DNA of 64,000 bases from Streptomyces cyaneogriseus subsp. noncyanogenus (GTDB taxonomy: Bacteria > Actinomycetota > Actinomycetes > Streptomycetales > Streptomycetaceae): NCBI RefSeq assembly GCF_000931445.1, contig NZ_CP010849.1, positions 5,146,001 through 5,210,000 on the forward strand. The letters are read 5' to 3'. The position numbers and the translations under genes are program-made. How positions within the stretch are numbered: the stretch's first letter is position 1; every line of letters begins with the position of its first letter. A model generated the notes under the pieces. That model made no database searches. It saw only the letters and a list, made by a program, of their open reading frames with translations, and was not told the DNA's origin. Shown piece by piece: positions 17,205-26,000 of the stretch.

Positions 17205-18637
17205 TGTTTCCACCGGTCCCCGACCGGGCCCTCCTCGAACTGGCCCGCACCGAGGGCGGCCCCGGCACGCTGGCCCTCCTCGTGCGCGACCAGGACACCC
17301 GGCGGCTGCTCCTGCTGCGCGCCGTGCTCGACGCGGCCGAGGGAGCCGACCGGTCCGTGTGCACGCCCGGCCAGAAGGCCCGGCTGCGGGAGGACTGGGC
17401 CCTGCTCGTCGCGGCGGACCGGGCGGAGGCACCGGCCCCGCAGGACCCCCGTACAGGCTCCCCACCCCCGCCGAGCCCCGCCCGCGAGCGCCTCTTCCAC
17501 CCGCTCACCGGCCCCTGGGCCCGCTCCTGCCTGCGCGCCCTGGACGGCGGCGGCCCCCGTCCGGCCCGGGACCTCGCCCACTTCAGCGCGCTCGCCGCCG
17601 TCGCCGCCGCACGCGCCGGTCTGCCCTTCACCACCCGGCTCACCGCCCGCGACGGGGTGCTCACCCTGCCCTCCCTCGGCGCGCTGCACACGGCCGGGAG
17701 CGGGGACGCGCCCGTCGACGTCGGCTACGACGGCGACCGGCTGACCCTGCGCCAGCACGGCGCCCCCGACGTGACCGTGCACCTGGAGAGCGGCGTCGGC
17801 GCCTGGTCCGGCGCGCTGGCCTGGACCCCCGCCCACGCGCTGCCCGGACTGCTCCCCGGGGCCCCGCCCCTGCCCCTGGACGACCTCGACCCCTACCGCG
17901 AACTGCCCGACGGCCCCCGGTACGGCAACGCCGCCCGCCCCCTCACCCCCGACGAGGCCGAACGCAAGCGGTGGCACCAGGCGTGGTCCGGCACGGCCGC
18001 CGCGCTGCGCTCGGGCGGCGCCCACCGCCTCGCCGAGACCGCCGCACTGCTGCGCTGCCTCGTCCCCCTGGAGACGCCGTCCGACATCGGCACCGGCCGG
18101 GGCAGTTGCAGCGCCACCCGGCGCGAGGCGTTCGGCGCCCTGCTCAGCAGCACCCCGCCCGACCCCGTGACCTTCGCCGCCACCCTCGTCCACGAACTCC
18201 AGCACGCCAAACTGGCCGCCCTCGGCGACCTCGTGACCCTGCATCAGTCCGATCCGGAGCCCCGCTACTTCGCCCCGTGGCGCCCCGACCCCCGCCCCTA
18301 CGACGGCCTGCTCCAGGGCACCTACTCCCACCTCGCGATGGCCGCCTTCTACCAGCGCCGGGCGCTCCTCACCAGGCGGCCGGACCGGGAGTGGGCCTGG
18401 GCCCAGCACGCGCGCTACCACGCCCAGGTGGGCGCCGCGCTCCCCGCCCTCGTCGGCTCACCCGACCTCACACCGCGCGGACGGCGCTTCGTCGACGAGA
18501 TGGCCGCCACCTACGAACGCCTGGCCGAACACCCGGCGCCCCGCGGTCACACGGCGCGCGCGCAGGCGTACGTCAAGGCAGCGCGCGCGCTGTGGAGGCA
18601 GCGTCATGCTCCCGCACTGCCGCGCCCGAATGAGTGA
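17204..18637 (+). CDS. HExxH peptide-modifying enzyme (aKG-HExxH beta-hydroxylase-like), stand-alone
   Basis: 477 residues. The motif LVHELQHAKL places HELQH at 330-334, in the context LQHAKLAALGDLVTLH and LLQGTYSHLAMAAFYQRRA seen in the HEXXH-motif peptide modification family. Recent work describes members as Fe/2-oxoglutarate enzymes that hydroxylate RiPP precursors at a beta carbon. In many Fxs systems this region is fused to FxsB and often lacks the motif; here it is a separate gene with the motif intact, so it is probably active. It overlaps fxsB by one base (ATG at 17204; GTG at 17201 is an alternative). Confidence 0.88.
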   Translation: MFPPVPDRALLELARTEGGPGTLALLVRDQDTRRLLLLRAVLDAAEGADRSVCTPGQKARLREDWALLVAADRAEAPAPQDPRTGSPPPPSPARERLFHPLTGPWARSCLRALDGGGPRPARDLAHFSALAAVAAARAGLPFTTRLTARDGVLTLPSLGALHTAGSGDAPVDVGYDGDRLTLRQHGAPDVTVHLESGVGAWSGALAWTPAHALPGLLPGAPPLPLDDLDPYRELPDGPRYGNAARPLTPDEAERKRWHQAWSGTAAALRSGGAHRLAETAALLRCLVPLETPSDIGTGRGSCSATRREAFGALLSSTPPDPVTFAATLVHELQHAKLAALGDLVTLHQSDPEPRYFAPWRPDPRPYDGLLQGTYSHLAMAAFYQRRALLTRRPDREWAWAQHARYHAQVGAALPALVGSPDLTPRGRRFVDEMAATYERLAEHPAPRGHTARAQAYVKAARALWRQRHAPALPRPNE

Positions 18638-18767
18638 GGATGCCTGCGCGCCGCCACCCGGTGCGGAAAGATCGTCGGACCGAGGTGTGTGCGACGTCGG
18701 TCGCGGACTTACGCGCGGCGCGCCGAGGTCCTAGGATTCCGAGGTACTACGCGCTGGAGGACGCTGC

Positions 18768-21700
18768 ATGTCTGGAGCTCGTAAGCCGGTCGAGCCGACC
18801 GAGGGAGGGACCGCCAGACAGACGGTCACGATCCACTACGCCGGCTTCAACCGGGCATGGGCGGCCTGGGTGGGGGACCGGCTGGAGCGGCGCGGAGTAC
18901 GGGTGGTGCACCTGCGGTGGGAGTCCCCGGCCGAGGTCCCCCTGGTGGACCTGCTGCGCGACCTGCGACTCGCCGAGGGCCGCATCCTCATCATCGTCAG
19001 CGAGTGGTACTTCCAGCTCGGGCCCCGCACCCACGAGGAGTGGAACGAGGCGCTGCGCGAGGTCGTCGCCCCCGACCCGTCCCGGTTCGCCGCCGTGTCG
19101 GTCACCACGGCGACCGTGCCGTCCGCCGCCGCGGTCCTCGCCCCCGTCGACCTGACCAACATGGGCGCCGAGGAAGCCGAACGGCGGCTGCTGGACCGGC
19201 TGGACCTGTCGTCGGCGCCCCTGGTCCCGACGGCCTCGCAGGAGCGGCGCGGCCCCCGGTTCCCCGCGTCGATGCCGGACGTCTGGGGCGCCGTGCCCCG
19301 CCGCAACACCCGCTTCACCGGCCGCGAGCCGCTGTTCAACGAGGCGTACAGCACGTTGCAGCGCGCCGACCCGGGCGCCGGCGTGGTCACGTTCCACGGC
19401 ATGTCCGGGGTCGGCAAGACACAGCTCGCCGCCGAGTACGCGCACCGGTTCGGCTCCGAGTACGACGTGGTGTGGTGGGTGAACGCGGAGAAGCGGGTCA
19501 CCTACCGGCGGCAGCTCGCCGAACTGGCGCCCAAGCTGGGCCTGCAGACCGGCCAGGAGTACGGCGAGCGGCTGCGCGCCGTCCGGGACGCGCTGCGCCG
19601 GGGCGATCCCTACTCGCGGTGGCTGCTCGTCCTCGACGGCGCGGACGAACCCGACCAGATCTGGGACCTCGTACCGACCGGGCCGGGGCACGTGATCATC
19701 ACCTCCCGCAACCCCGAGTGGGGCGAGCACAACAGCCGGCTGCTGGAGGTCCCGGTCTACGCCCGCGACGAGTCGGTGGCCTTCATCCGCCGCCGCGCGC
19801 CGCGGCTGAGCGAGCCGGACGCCGACCAGCTCGCCGATGCCCTGGAGGACCTGCCGCTGCTGCTCGACCAGACGGCGGGCTGGCTCAACGACTCCGACCT
19901 GTCGGTGCGCGAGTACATCGCCCTGCTGGAGGGCGGCATCGACAGCGACGTCGTCAAGGTGTCGGCGGACTTCCCGCTCGCCTTCCAGACCGCCTGGTCG
20001 ATACTGCTGAACAAACTCCGCGAGACCGTCCCCGCCTCGGTCGACCTGCTGCGCCTGTGCACCTTCTTCGCCCCCGGCTTCATCCCCGTACGGCTGCTGA
20101 AGGAGATGCCCGCCGACGAACTGCCCGAGCAGCTCGCCGGACTCCTCAACGACCCGCTGCTGTGGAACAAGGCGGTCAACCAGCTCCGCACGTACTCCGT
20201 GGTGCGCCTGGAGTCCCACGAGGCGTCGGTCGACGAGTCCGTCTCCGGCGGCGAATCGCTCTACCTGCACCGCATGGTCCACCAGATCGTGCACAAGGAC
20301 ATGCCGGACAGCGACCGGCGCGAGTTCGTCGACGTGGTCCGCAGCGCCCTGGCCGCGGCCGACCCCCGCCGCCCCACCGACCCCGACCTGTGGCCCGGCT
20401 ACGCCGAGATCGTGCCGCACCTGAAGTACGCCGACGTCCTCAAGAGCACGGACCGGCAGGTGCAGCGGCTGGTCTTCAACTGCCTGCGGTACATGTACTT
20501 CTCCGGGGAGTACCGGGCCGGGATCAAGCTCGGCGAACGGGCCCTGGAGTCCTGGCGCGCACTCCTCGGCGAGACCCACCCGAGGATCTGGGAGCTGATC
20601 TACCACTACACCAACCTGCTGCGCGCCGTCGGCGACTACGCGCGTACCGAGGCGCTCAGCCGCACCGCCGTCGACTACCTGCGCGAGGAGCGCGGACCGC
20701 ACGACCTGGAGCATCTGCGCGCCGCCGCCGGGCTCGCCGGCGACCTGCGCGGCCTGGGCCGCTACGAGGAGGCGCTGGAGCTGTCCCAGTGGGTGCTGGC
20801 GGCCTACCGGGAGCTCCTCGGCGACCAGGACTCGCGCACCCTCAACGCCCAGAACAACCTGGCCGTCTCGCTGCGCCTGCTCGGCCGCTACGAGGAGACC
20901 CTGGAGGTCGAGCGGCAGACCATGGAGGCGCGCCGCCAGCTCCTGCGGCCCCGGCACCCGTGGGCGCTCAGCTCGGAGATCGCCTACGCCGTCGACCTGC
21001 GGCTGCTGGGCCGCTACGCCGAGGCCGAGTCCATCCAGCGCAAGAACGTCCGCGAGAACCGCATCGTCATGGGGCGCGACAATCCCCAGACCCTCCGGGC
21101 GGAGCACAACCTCGCGGTGTGCCGCTACCGCCTGGGCGACCGCGACCGCACCCGGGACCACGCCGACGAGCGGGAGGAACCGGGGCCGCTGCTCTCCAGT
21201 GTCCTGGAGCGCGGGGAACGCGTGCTCGGCGAGACCCACCCGCTGACGCTGATCTTCGCCACCAGCCAGAGCTGCTACGCCCGGGAACACGGCGACATCG
21301 ACCAGGCCCGCGAACTGAGCGAGGCCGTCGTCGCCCGCTACGAGGTGATGCTCGCCGCGGGCCACCCCTTCATCGCCGGTGCCCGCGCCAACCAGGCGCT
21401 GATCCTGCGCAACGTCGGGGAGCGGGAGCACAGCCACGCCCTGATCGAGCAGGCGCTGTCCGAGATGACCGAGGCCGTGGGGAAGGACCACCCCTGGACC
21501 CTCGGCTGCGCCCTGAACGCCTCCGCGCTGCGCAACCTCGTCGGCGACGTCGAGCGCGCCGCCGATCTCACCAAGGACACGGCGGCCCGGGCCATCGAGT
21601 CACTCGGCCGCACCCACCCGCTGACGCTGTCCGCGCGCATCGCCCACGCGGCGGACCTCAGGGCCCTGCGGGACCGCCGGCAGGCCGAGAAGGTGGAGCA

Positions 21701-21809
21701 GGAGGCCCTGTCCGACTTCGACGCGACCCTGGGCAACCGGCACCCCCACACCGTCTCCGCCCGCGCCCGCACCCGCCCGCACTGGGACTTCGAACCCCAG
21801 ATCACCTGA
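18768..21809 (+). CDS. fxsT: FxSxx-system TIR-like/NB-ARC/TPR protein
   Basis: 1013 residues. Residues ~15-160 form a TIR-like alpha/beta domain (TVTIHYAGFNRAWAAWVGDRLERRG...RILIIVSEWYFQLG...EEWNEAL). An NB-ARC/STAND ATPase follows with Walker A GMSGVGKT at 211-218, Walker B WLLVLDGAD, the GHVIITSRN sensor and the LPLLLDQTAGWL segment. The C-terminal ~400 residues are about eight Fxs-type tetratricopeptide repeats (GRYEEALELSQWVLAAYRELLG and relatives). The design matches plant-NLR-like conflict sensors; the RiPP could be its ligand or effector (inference). It has its own GGAGG and a 130-base gap before it, so it may have a separate promoter. It ends at a strong terminator. Confidence 0.9.
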   Translation: MSGARKPVEPTEGGTARQTVTIHYAGFNRAWAAWVGDRLERRGVRVVHLRWESPAEVPLVDLLRDLRLAEGRILIIVSEWYFQLGPRTHEEWNEALREVVAPDPSRFAAVSVTTATVPSAAAVLAPVDLTNMGAEEAERRLLDRLDLSSAPLVPTASQERRGPRFPASMPDVWGAVPRRNTRFTGREPLFNEAYSTLQRADPGAGVVTFHGMSGVGKTQLAAEYAHRFGSEYDVVWWVNAEKRVTYRRQLAELAPKLGLQTGQEYGERLRAVRDALRRGDPYSRWLLVLDGADEPDQIWDLVPTGPGHVIITSRNPEWGEHNSRLLEVPVYARDESVAFIRRRAPRLSEPDADQLADALEDLPLLLDQTAGWLNDSDLSVREYIALLEGGIDSDVVKVSADFPLAFQTAWSILLNKLRETVPASVDLLRLCTFFAPGFIPVRLLKEMPADELPEQLAGLLNDPLLWNKAVNQLRTYSVVRLESHEASVDESVSGGESLYLHRMVHQIVHKDMPDSDRREFVDVVRSALAAADPRRPTDPDLWPGYAEIVPHLKYADVLKSTDRQVQRLVFNCLRYMYFSGEYRAGIKLGERALESWRALLGETHPRIWELIYHYTNLLRAVGDYARTEALSRTAVDYLREERGPHDLEHLRAAAGLAGDLRGLGRYEEALELSQWVLAAYRELLGDQDSRTLNAQNNLAVSLRLLGRYEETLEVERQTMEARRQLLRPRHPWALSSEIAYAVDLRLLGRYAEAESIQRKNVRENRIVMGRDNPQTLRAEHNLAVCRYRLGDRDRTRDHADEREEPGPLLSSVLERGERVLGETHPLTLIFATSQSCYAREHGDIDQARELSEAVVARYEVMLAAGHPFIAGARANQALILRNVGEREHSHALIEQALSEMTEAVGKDHPWTLGCALNASALRNLVGDVERAADLTKDTAARAIESLGRTHPLTLSARIAHAADLRALRDRRQAEKVEQEALSDFDATLGNRHPHTVSARARTRPHWDFEPQIT

Positions 21810-21838
21810 GCACCGCCGCCGAGTCGCCCGAACGGCCG

Positions 21839-21878
21839 GAAGGGCCCGCCCCCGGGGTTTCCCGGGGGCGGGCCCTTC
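21839..21878. terminator. Perfect bidirectional terminator, fxsT / kgd
   Basis: GAAGGGCCCGCCCCCGGG (21839-21856) pairs over 18 bases with 21861-21878 across a 4-base GTTT loop. It lies between convergent stops and closes the VMAP-Fxs cluster. Confidence 0.92.
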
Positions 21879-21898
21879 CTCAGGACCGGGGCGGGCGG

Positions 21899-24800
21899 TT
21901 ACGCCTCGAACACCTCGCGCACGAGCTGCTCCTGCTCGGCCTGGTGCCGCTTCGCGGAACCGACGGCCGGGGACGAGCTGTGCGGACGCGAGATGCGGCG
22001 CAGGCGCTCACCGTGCGGGACGTCGGCGCCGACGGCAAGGTCCAGGTGGTCGATCAGGTTGAGCGCGATGAACGGCCAGGCACCCTGGTTCGCCGGCTCC
22101 TCCTGGGCCCACAGGTACTTCTCGGCGTTCGGGTACTTGGCGATCTCGGCCTGGAGCTCGGCACCCGGCAGCGGGTACAGGCGCTCGATGCGGATGATCG
22201 CCGTGTCCGTCACACCGCGCTTCTTCCGCTCGGCGTCGAGGTCGTAGTAGACCTTGCCGGAGCAGAAGACGACCTTCTTGACCGCGGCCGCGTCGACGGA
22301 GGCGTCGCCGATGACCGGGCGGAACTGGCCGGTGGTGAACTCCTCCGCCTTCGAGGCCGCCGCCTTCAGGCGCAGCATCGACTTCGGGGTGAAGACGACC
22401 AGCGGCTTGTGGTGCGGGTTGTGCACCTGCCACCGCAGGAGGTGGAAGTAGTTCGACGGCGAGGTCGGCATGGCGACCGTCATGTTGTTCTGGGCGCAGA
22501 GCTGGAGGAAGCGCTCCGGGCGGGCCGAGGAGTGGTCCGGGCCCTGGCCCTCGTAGCCGTGGGGGAGGAGCAGGACGACGCCGGAGGTCTGGCCCCACTT
22601 CTGCTCCGCGGAGGAGATGAACTCGTCCACGACCGTCTGCGCGCCGTTGACGAAGTCGCCGAACTGGGCCTCCCACAGCACCAGCGCGTCCGGGCGGGCC
22701 AGCGAGTAGCCGTACTCGAAGCCCATCGCCGCGTACTCCGACAGCAGCGAGTTGTACACGTTCAGCCGCGCCTGCTCCTCGGAGAGGTACTGCAGCGGCG
22801 TGTACTCCTCGCCGGTGTTGCGGTCGATGATGACCGCGTGGCGCTGGCCGAAGGTGCCGCGCTGGGAGTCCTGGCCCGCCAGGCGGACCGGGACGCCCTC
22901 CAGCAGCAGGGAGCCGAAGGCGAGGGTCTCGCCCATGCCCCAGTCGATCGTGCCGTCCTCGACCATCGTCGCCCGGCGCTGGAGCTGCGGCAGCAGGCGC
23001 GGGTGGACCGTGATGTGGTCGGGGATGTTGACCTGGGACTCGGCGATCCGCTTGACGGTCTCCGTGGTCACCGCGGTGTTCACGGCGACCGGGAACTCGG
23101 CCTGCGGGTCGGAGGGCTCCACCGCGGAGGGCTGCGAGGTGGCCTCGCGGACCTCGGTGAAGACCTTCTCGAGCTGGCCCTGGTAGTCCTGAAGGGCCTG
23201 CTCGGCCTCTTCCAGGGTGATGTCGCCGCGACCGATGAGGGACTCGGTGTACAGCTTGCGCACCGAGCGCTTCTTGTCGATCAGGTCGTACATCAGCGGC
23301 TGGGTGAAGGCCGGGTTGTCCGACTCGTTGTGACCGCGGCGGCGGTAGCAGATGAGGTCGATCACCACGTCCTTGTTGAAGGCCTGGCGGAACTCGAAGG
23401 CCAGCCGCGCCACGCGGACGCACGCCTCCGGGTCGTCGCCGTTGACGTGGAAGATCGGGGCCTCGATCATGCGCGCCACGTCGGTGGCGTACATGGAGGA
23501 GCGCGAGGACTCCGGGGCCGCGGTGAAGCCGACCTGGTTGTTGATGACGATGTGGACCGTGCCGCCGGTGCGGTAGCCGCGCAGCTGCGACATGTTCAGG
23601 GTCTCGGCCACCACGCCCTGGCCCGCGAAGGCCGCGTCGCCGTGGATCGCCACCGGCAGGACGGTGAAGTCCGTGCCGCCCTTGTTGATGATGTCCTGCT
23701 TGGCGCGGGCGACGCCCTCCAGGACCGGGTCGACGGCCTCCAGGTGGGAGGGGTTCGCGACCAGGGAGACCTTGATCTGCTCGCCGTCCAGGCCGGTGAA
23801 GGTGCCCTCGGCGCCCAGGTGGTACTTCACGTCGCCGGAGCCGTGCATCGACTTCGGGTCGAGGTTGCCCTCGAACTCGCGGAAGATCTGCGCGTAGGAC
23901 TTGCCGACGATGTTGGCCAGCACGTTCAGCCGGCCGCGGTGGGCCATGCCGACGACGACCTCGTCCAGACGGGACTCGGCCGCCGAGTCCAGCACCGCGT
24001 CCAGCAGCGGGATGACGGACTCGCCGCCCTCCAGCGAGAAGCGCTTCTGGCCGACGTACTTCGTCTGGAGGAAGGTCTCGAACGCCTCCGCCGCGTTCAG
24101 CCGGCGCAGGATGCGCAGCTGCTCCTCGCGCTCGGGCTTGGCGTGCGGGCGCTCCACGCGGTCCTGGATCCACTTGCGCTGCTTGGGGTCCTGGATGTGC
24201 ATGAACTCGATGCCGGTGGTGCGGCAGTACGAGTCGCGCAGCACGCCGAGGATGTCGCGCAGCTTCATCATCGACTTGCCGGCGAAACCGCCGACGGCGA
24301 ACTCGCGCTCCAGGTCCCACAGGGTGAGCCCGTGCTCGGTGATGTCCAGGTCGGGGTGCTTGCGCTGCTGGTACTCCAGCGGGTCGGTGTCGGCCATGAC
24401 GTGGCCGCGGACCCGGTAGGAGTGGATCAGCTCGAAGACGCGGGCGGCCTTGGTGACGTCGTCGTCGTGGCTGGCGTCGATGTCCTTGAGCCAGCGGACC
24501 GGCTCGTAGGGGATGCGCAGCGCCTCGAAGATGTCGTCGTAGAAGCCGTTCTCGCCGAGCAGCAGGTTGGCGACGACGCGCAGGAACTCGCCGGAGGCGG
24601 CGCCCTGGATGACCCGGTGGTCGTAGGTCGACGTCAGGGTCATGACCTTGGAGATGCCCAGCTTGTTGAGCGTGTCCTGGCTGGTGCCCTGGAACTCGGC
24701 CGGGTAGTCCATGGCGCCGACGCCCATGATCACCGACTGGCCGGGCATCAGGCGCGGGACGGAGTGGACGGTGCCGAGGCCGCCGGGGTTGGTCAGGGAG

Positions 24801-25708
24801 ACCGTCACACCGGTGAAGTCGTCCATCGTGAGCTTGCCCTCGCGGGCGCGGCGGACGATGTCCTCGTAGGCCTGCCAGAACTCGAAGAAGTTCAGCGTCT
24901 CGGCCTTCTTGATCGCCGCGACGACGAGCTGGCGGTCGCCGTTGGGCTTGACCAGGTCGATGGCGAGACCGAGGTTGACGTGCTCCGGCTTGATCAGGGT
25001 CGGCTTGCCGTCCTTGAGGCCGTACGACCAGTTCATGGACGGCATGGCCTTGATGGCCTGCACCATCGCGTACCCGATGATGTGCGTGAAGGAGATCTTC
25101 CCGCCGCGGGCGCGCTTGAGGTGGTTGTTGATGACGATGCGGTTGTCGAACAGCAGCTTCACCGGGACGGCGCGGACCGAGGTGGCCGTCGGCATCTCCA
25201 GCGAGGCGTCCATGTTCTTCGCGACGGCCGCGGCGGGACCACGCAGGGTCACCAGCTCGGGACCCTCGGCGGGCGCCTTGGCGGGCGCGGCCTTCGGCTG
25301 CGGCGCGGCCGCGGGCTTCGCGGCCGCGGCGGCGGGCTTGGCGGCCGGCTGCGCGGCGGGGGCCGGGGCCGCGGCGGGCTTCTCCGGGGCGGCGGGGGCC
25401 GGCGCCGGGACCTGCGCGGCCGGAGCCGGGGCCTGGGGGGCCGGGGCGGCGGGCCGGGCCGGGGCGGTGGTCTCCGCGGCCCCCGTGGCCGCGGCACCCG
25501 ACGCAGCCTGGGCGGCGGCCGCCCCCGGCTTGTAGTCGGCGAAGAAGTCCCACCAGGCTCGGTCCACGGAGTTCGGGTCCTGGAGGTACTGCTGATAGAT
25601 CTCGTCGACGAGCCACTCGTTGGCACCGAACGCGGCGGCGGGGTTCTTGCCCGCCCGGTCGGTGTCGGTCGTGGGGGAGCTCGAGTTACTGGGGGACTGT
25701 GGCGACAC
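21899..25708 (-). CDS. kgd: Multifunctional 2-oxoglutarate decarboxylase/dehydrogenase E1-E2 (Kgd)
   Basis: 1269 residues, the actinobacterial fusion of an E2-like acyltransferase core to a thiamine-diphosphate E1. The N-terminus has NEWLVDEIYQQYLQDPNSVDRAWWDFF, the E1 recruitment segment. An Ala/Pro linker (~55-145) follows, then the E2-like domain (FTHIIGYAMVQAIKAMP...VSLTNPGGLGTVHSVPRL...TSTYDHRVIQGA) and E1 (GMAHRGRLNVLANI, VHVNGDDPEACVR, LICYRRRGHNESDNP, LLPHGYEGQGPDHSSAR). It carries TCA-cycle flux from 2-oxoglutarate. GTG at 25708 is chosen because MSPQSPSNSS is the usual start and GAGGG precedes it; GTG at 25735 would add nine residues. Confidence 0.96.
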   Translation of the reverse strand: MSPQSPSNSSSPTTDTDRAGKNPAAAFGANEWLVDEIYQQYLQDPNSVDRAWWDFFADYKPGAAAAQAASGAAATGAAETTAPARPAAPAPQAPAPAAQVPAPAPAAPEKPAAAPAPAAQPAAKPAAAAAKPAAAPQPKAAPAKAPAEGPELVTLRGPAAAVAKNMDASLEMPTATSVRAVPVKLLFDNRIVINNHLKRARGGKISFTHIIGYAMVQAIKAMPSMNWSYGLKDGKPTLIKPEHVNLGLAIDLVKPNGDRQLVVAAIKKAETLNFFEFWQAYEDIVRRAREGKLTMDDFTGVTVSLTNPGGLGTVHSVPRLMPGQSVIMGVGAMDYPAEFQGTSQDTLNKLGISKVMTLTSTYDHRVIQGAASGEFLRVVANLLLGENGFYDDIFEALRIPYEPVRWLKDIDASHDDDVTKAARVFELIHSYRVRGHVMADTDPLEYQQRKHPDLDITEHGLTLWDLEREFAVGGFAGKSMMKLRDILGVLRDSYCRTTGIEFMHIQDPKQRKWIQDRVERPHAKPEREEQLRILRRLNAAEAFETFLQTKYVGQKRFSLEGGESVIPLLDAVLDSAAESRLDEVVVGMAHRGRLNVLANIVGKSYAQIFREFEGNLDPKSMHGSGDVKYHLGAEGTFTGLDGEQIKVSLVANPSHLEAVDPVLEGVARAKQDIINKGGTDFTVLPVAIHGDAAFAGQGVVAETLNMSQLRGYRTGGTVHIVINNQVGFTAAPESSRSSMYATDVARMIEAPIFHVNGDDPEACVRVARLAFEFRQAFNKDVVIDLICYRRRGHNESDNPAFTQPLMYDLIDKKRSVRKLYTESLIGRGDITLEEAEQALQDYQGQLEKVFTEVREATSQPSAVEPSDPQAEFPVAVNTAVTTETVKRIAESQVNIPDHITVHPRLLPQLQRRATMVEDGTIDWGMGETLAFGSLLLEGVPVRLAGQDSQRGTFGQRHAVIIDRNTGEEYTPLQYLSEEQARLNVYNSLLSEYAAMGFEYGYSLARPDALVLWEAQFGDFVNGAQTVVDEFISSAEQKWGQTSGVVLLLPHGYEGQGPDHSSARPERFLQLCAQNNMTVAMPTSPSNYFHLLRWQVHNPHHKPLVVFTPKSMLRLKAAASKAEEFTTGQFRPVIGDASVDAAAVKKVVFCSGKVYYDLDAERKKRGVTDTAIIRIERLYPLPGAELQAEIAKYPNAEKYLWAQEEPANQGAWPFIALNLIDHLDLAVGADVPHGERLRRISRPHSSSPAVGSAKRHQAEQEQLVREVFEA

Positions 25709-26000
25709 GGCGGCAACCGCCCTCTTCCGCTTCACAAGGTGATGGACAGCGGGAATTAAGGCTACGCCTCCCAGGGCGCGAAGGTCAGACCGGGCCCGTT
25801 CAACGTCGCGCAAGTCACATCCGGGAGCGTGTTTCGCCGCTCGAAATGGCGGGAAACAAGCGGGGTTCCGGCCCAACAGGCAAGGGGGCAGTGCGACCCG
25901 GCGCGCGGTGCGCGCGGGCCTGTGCCCGATCCCACGGGTTCCCTCGCCGTCGACCAGCGGGGACGCTTGTGGATCTTGTGGCTCCGCTTCGAACTTTACG

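Noticed and set aside
18857..25759. A 2300-codon open frame on the plus strand
   Set aside because: It spans fxsT and runs antisense through kgd, both with unmistakable protein motifs in other frames. The translation is low complexity.
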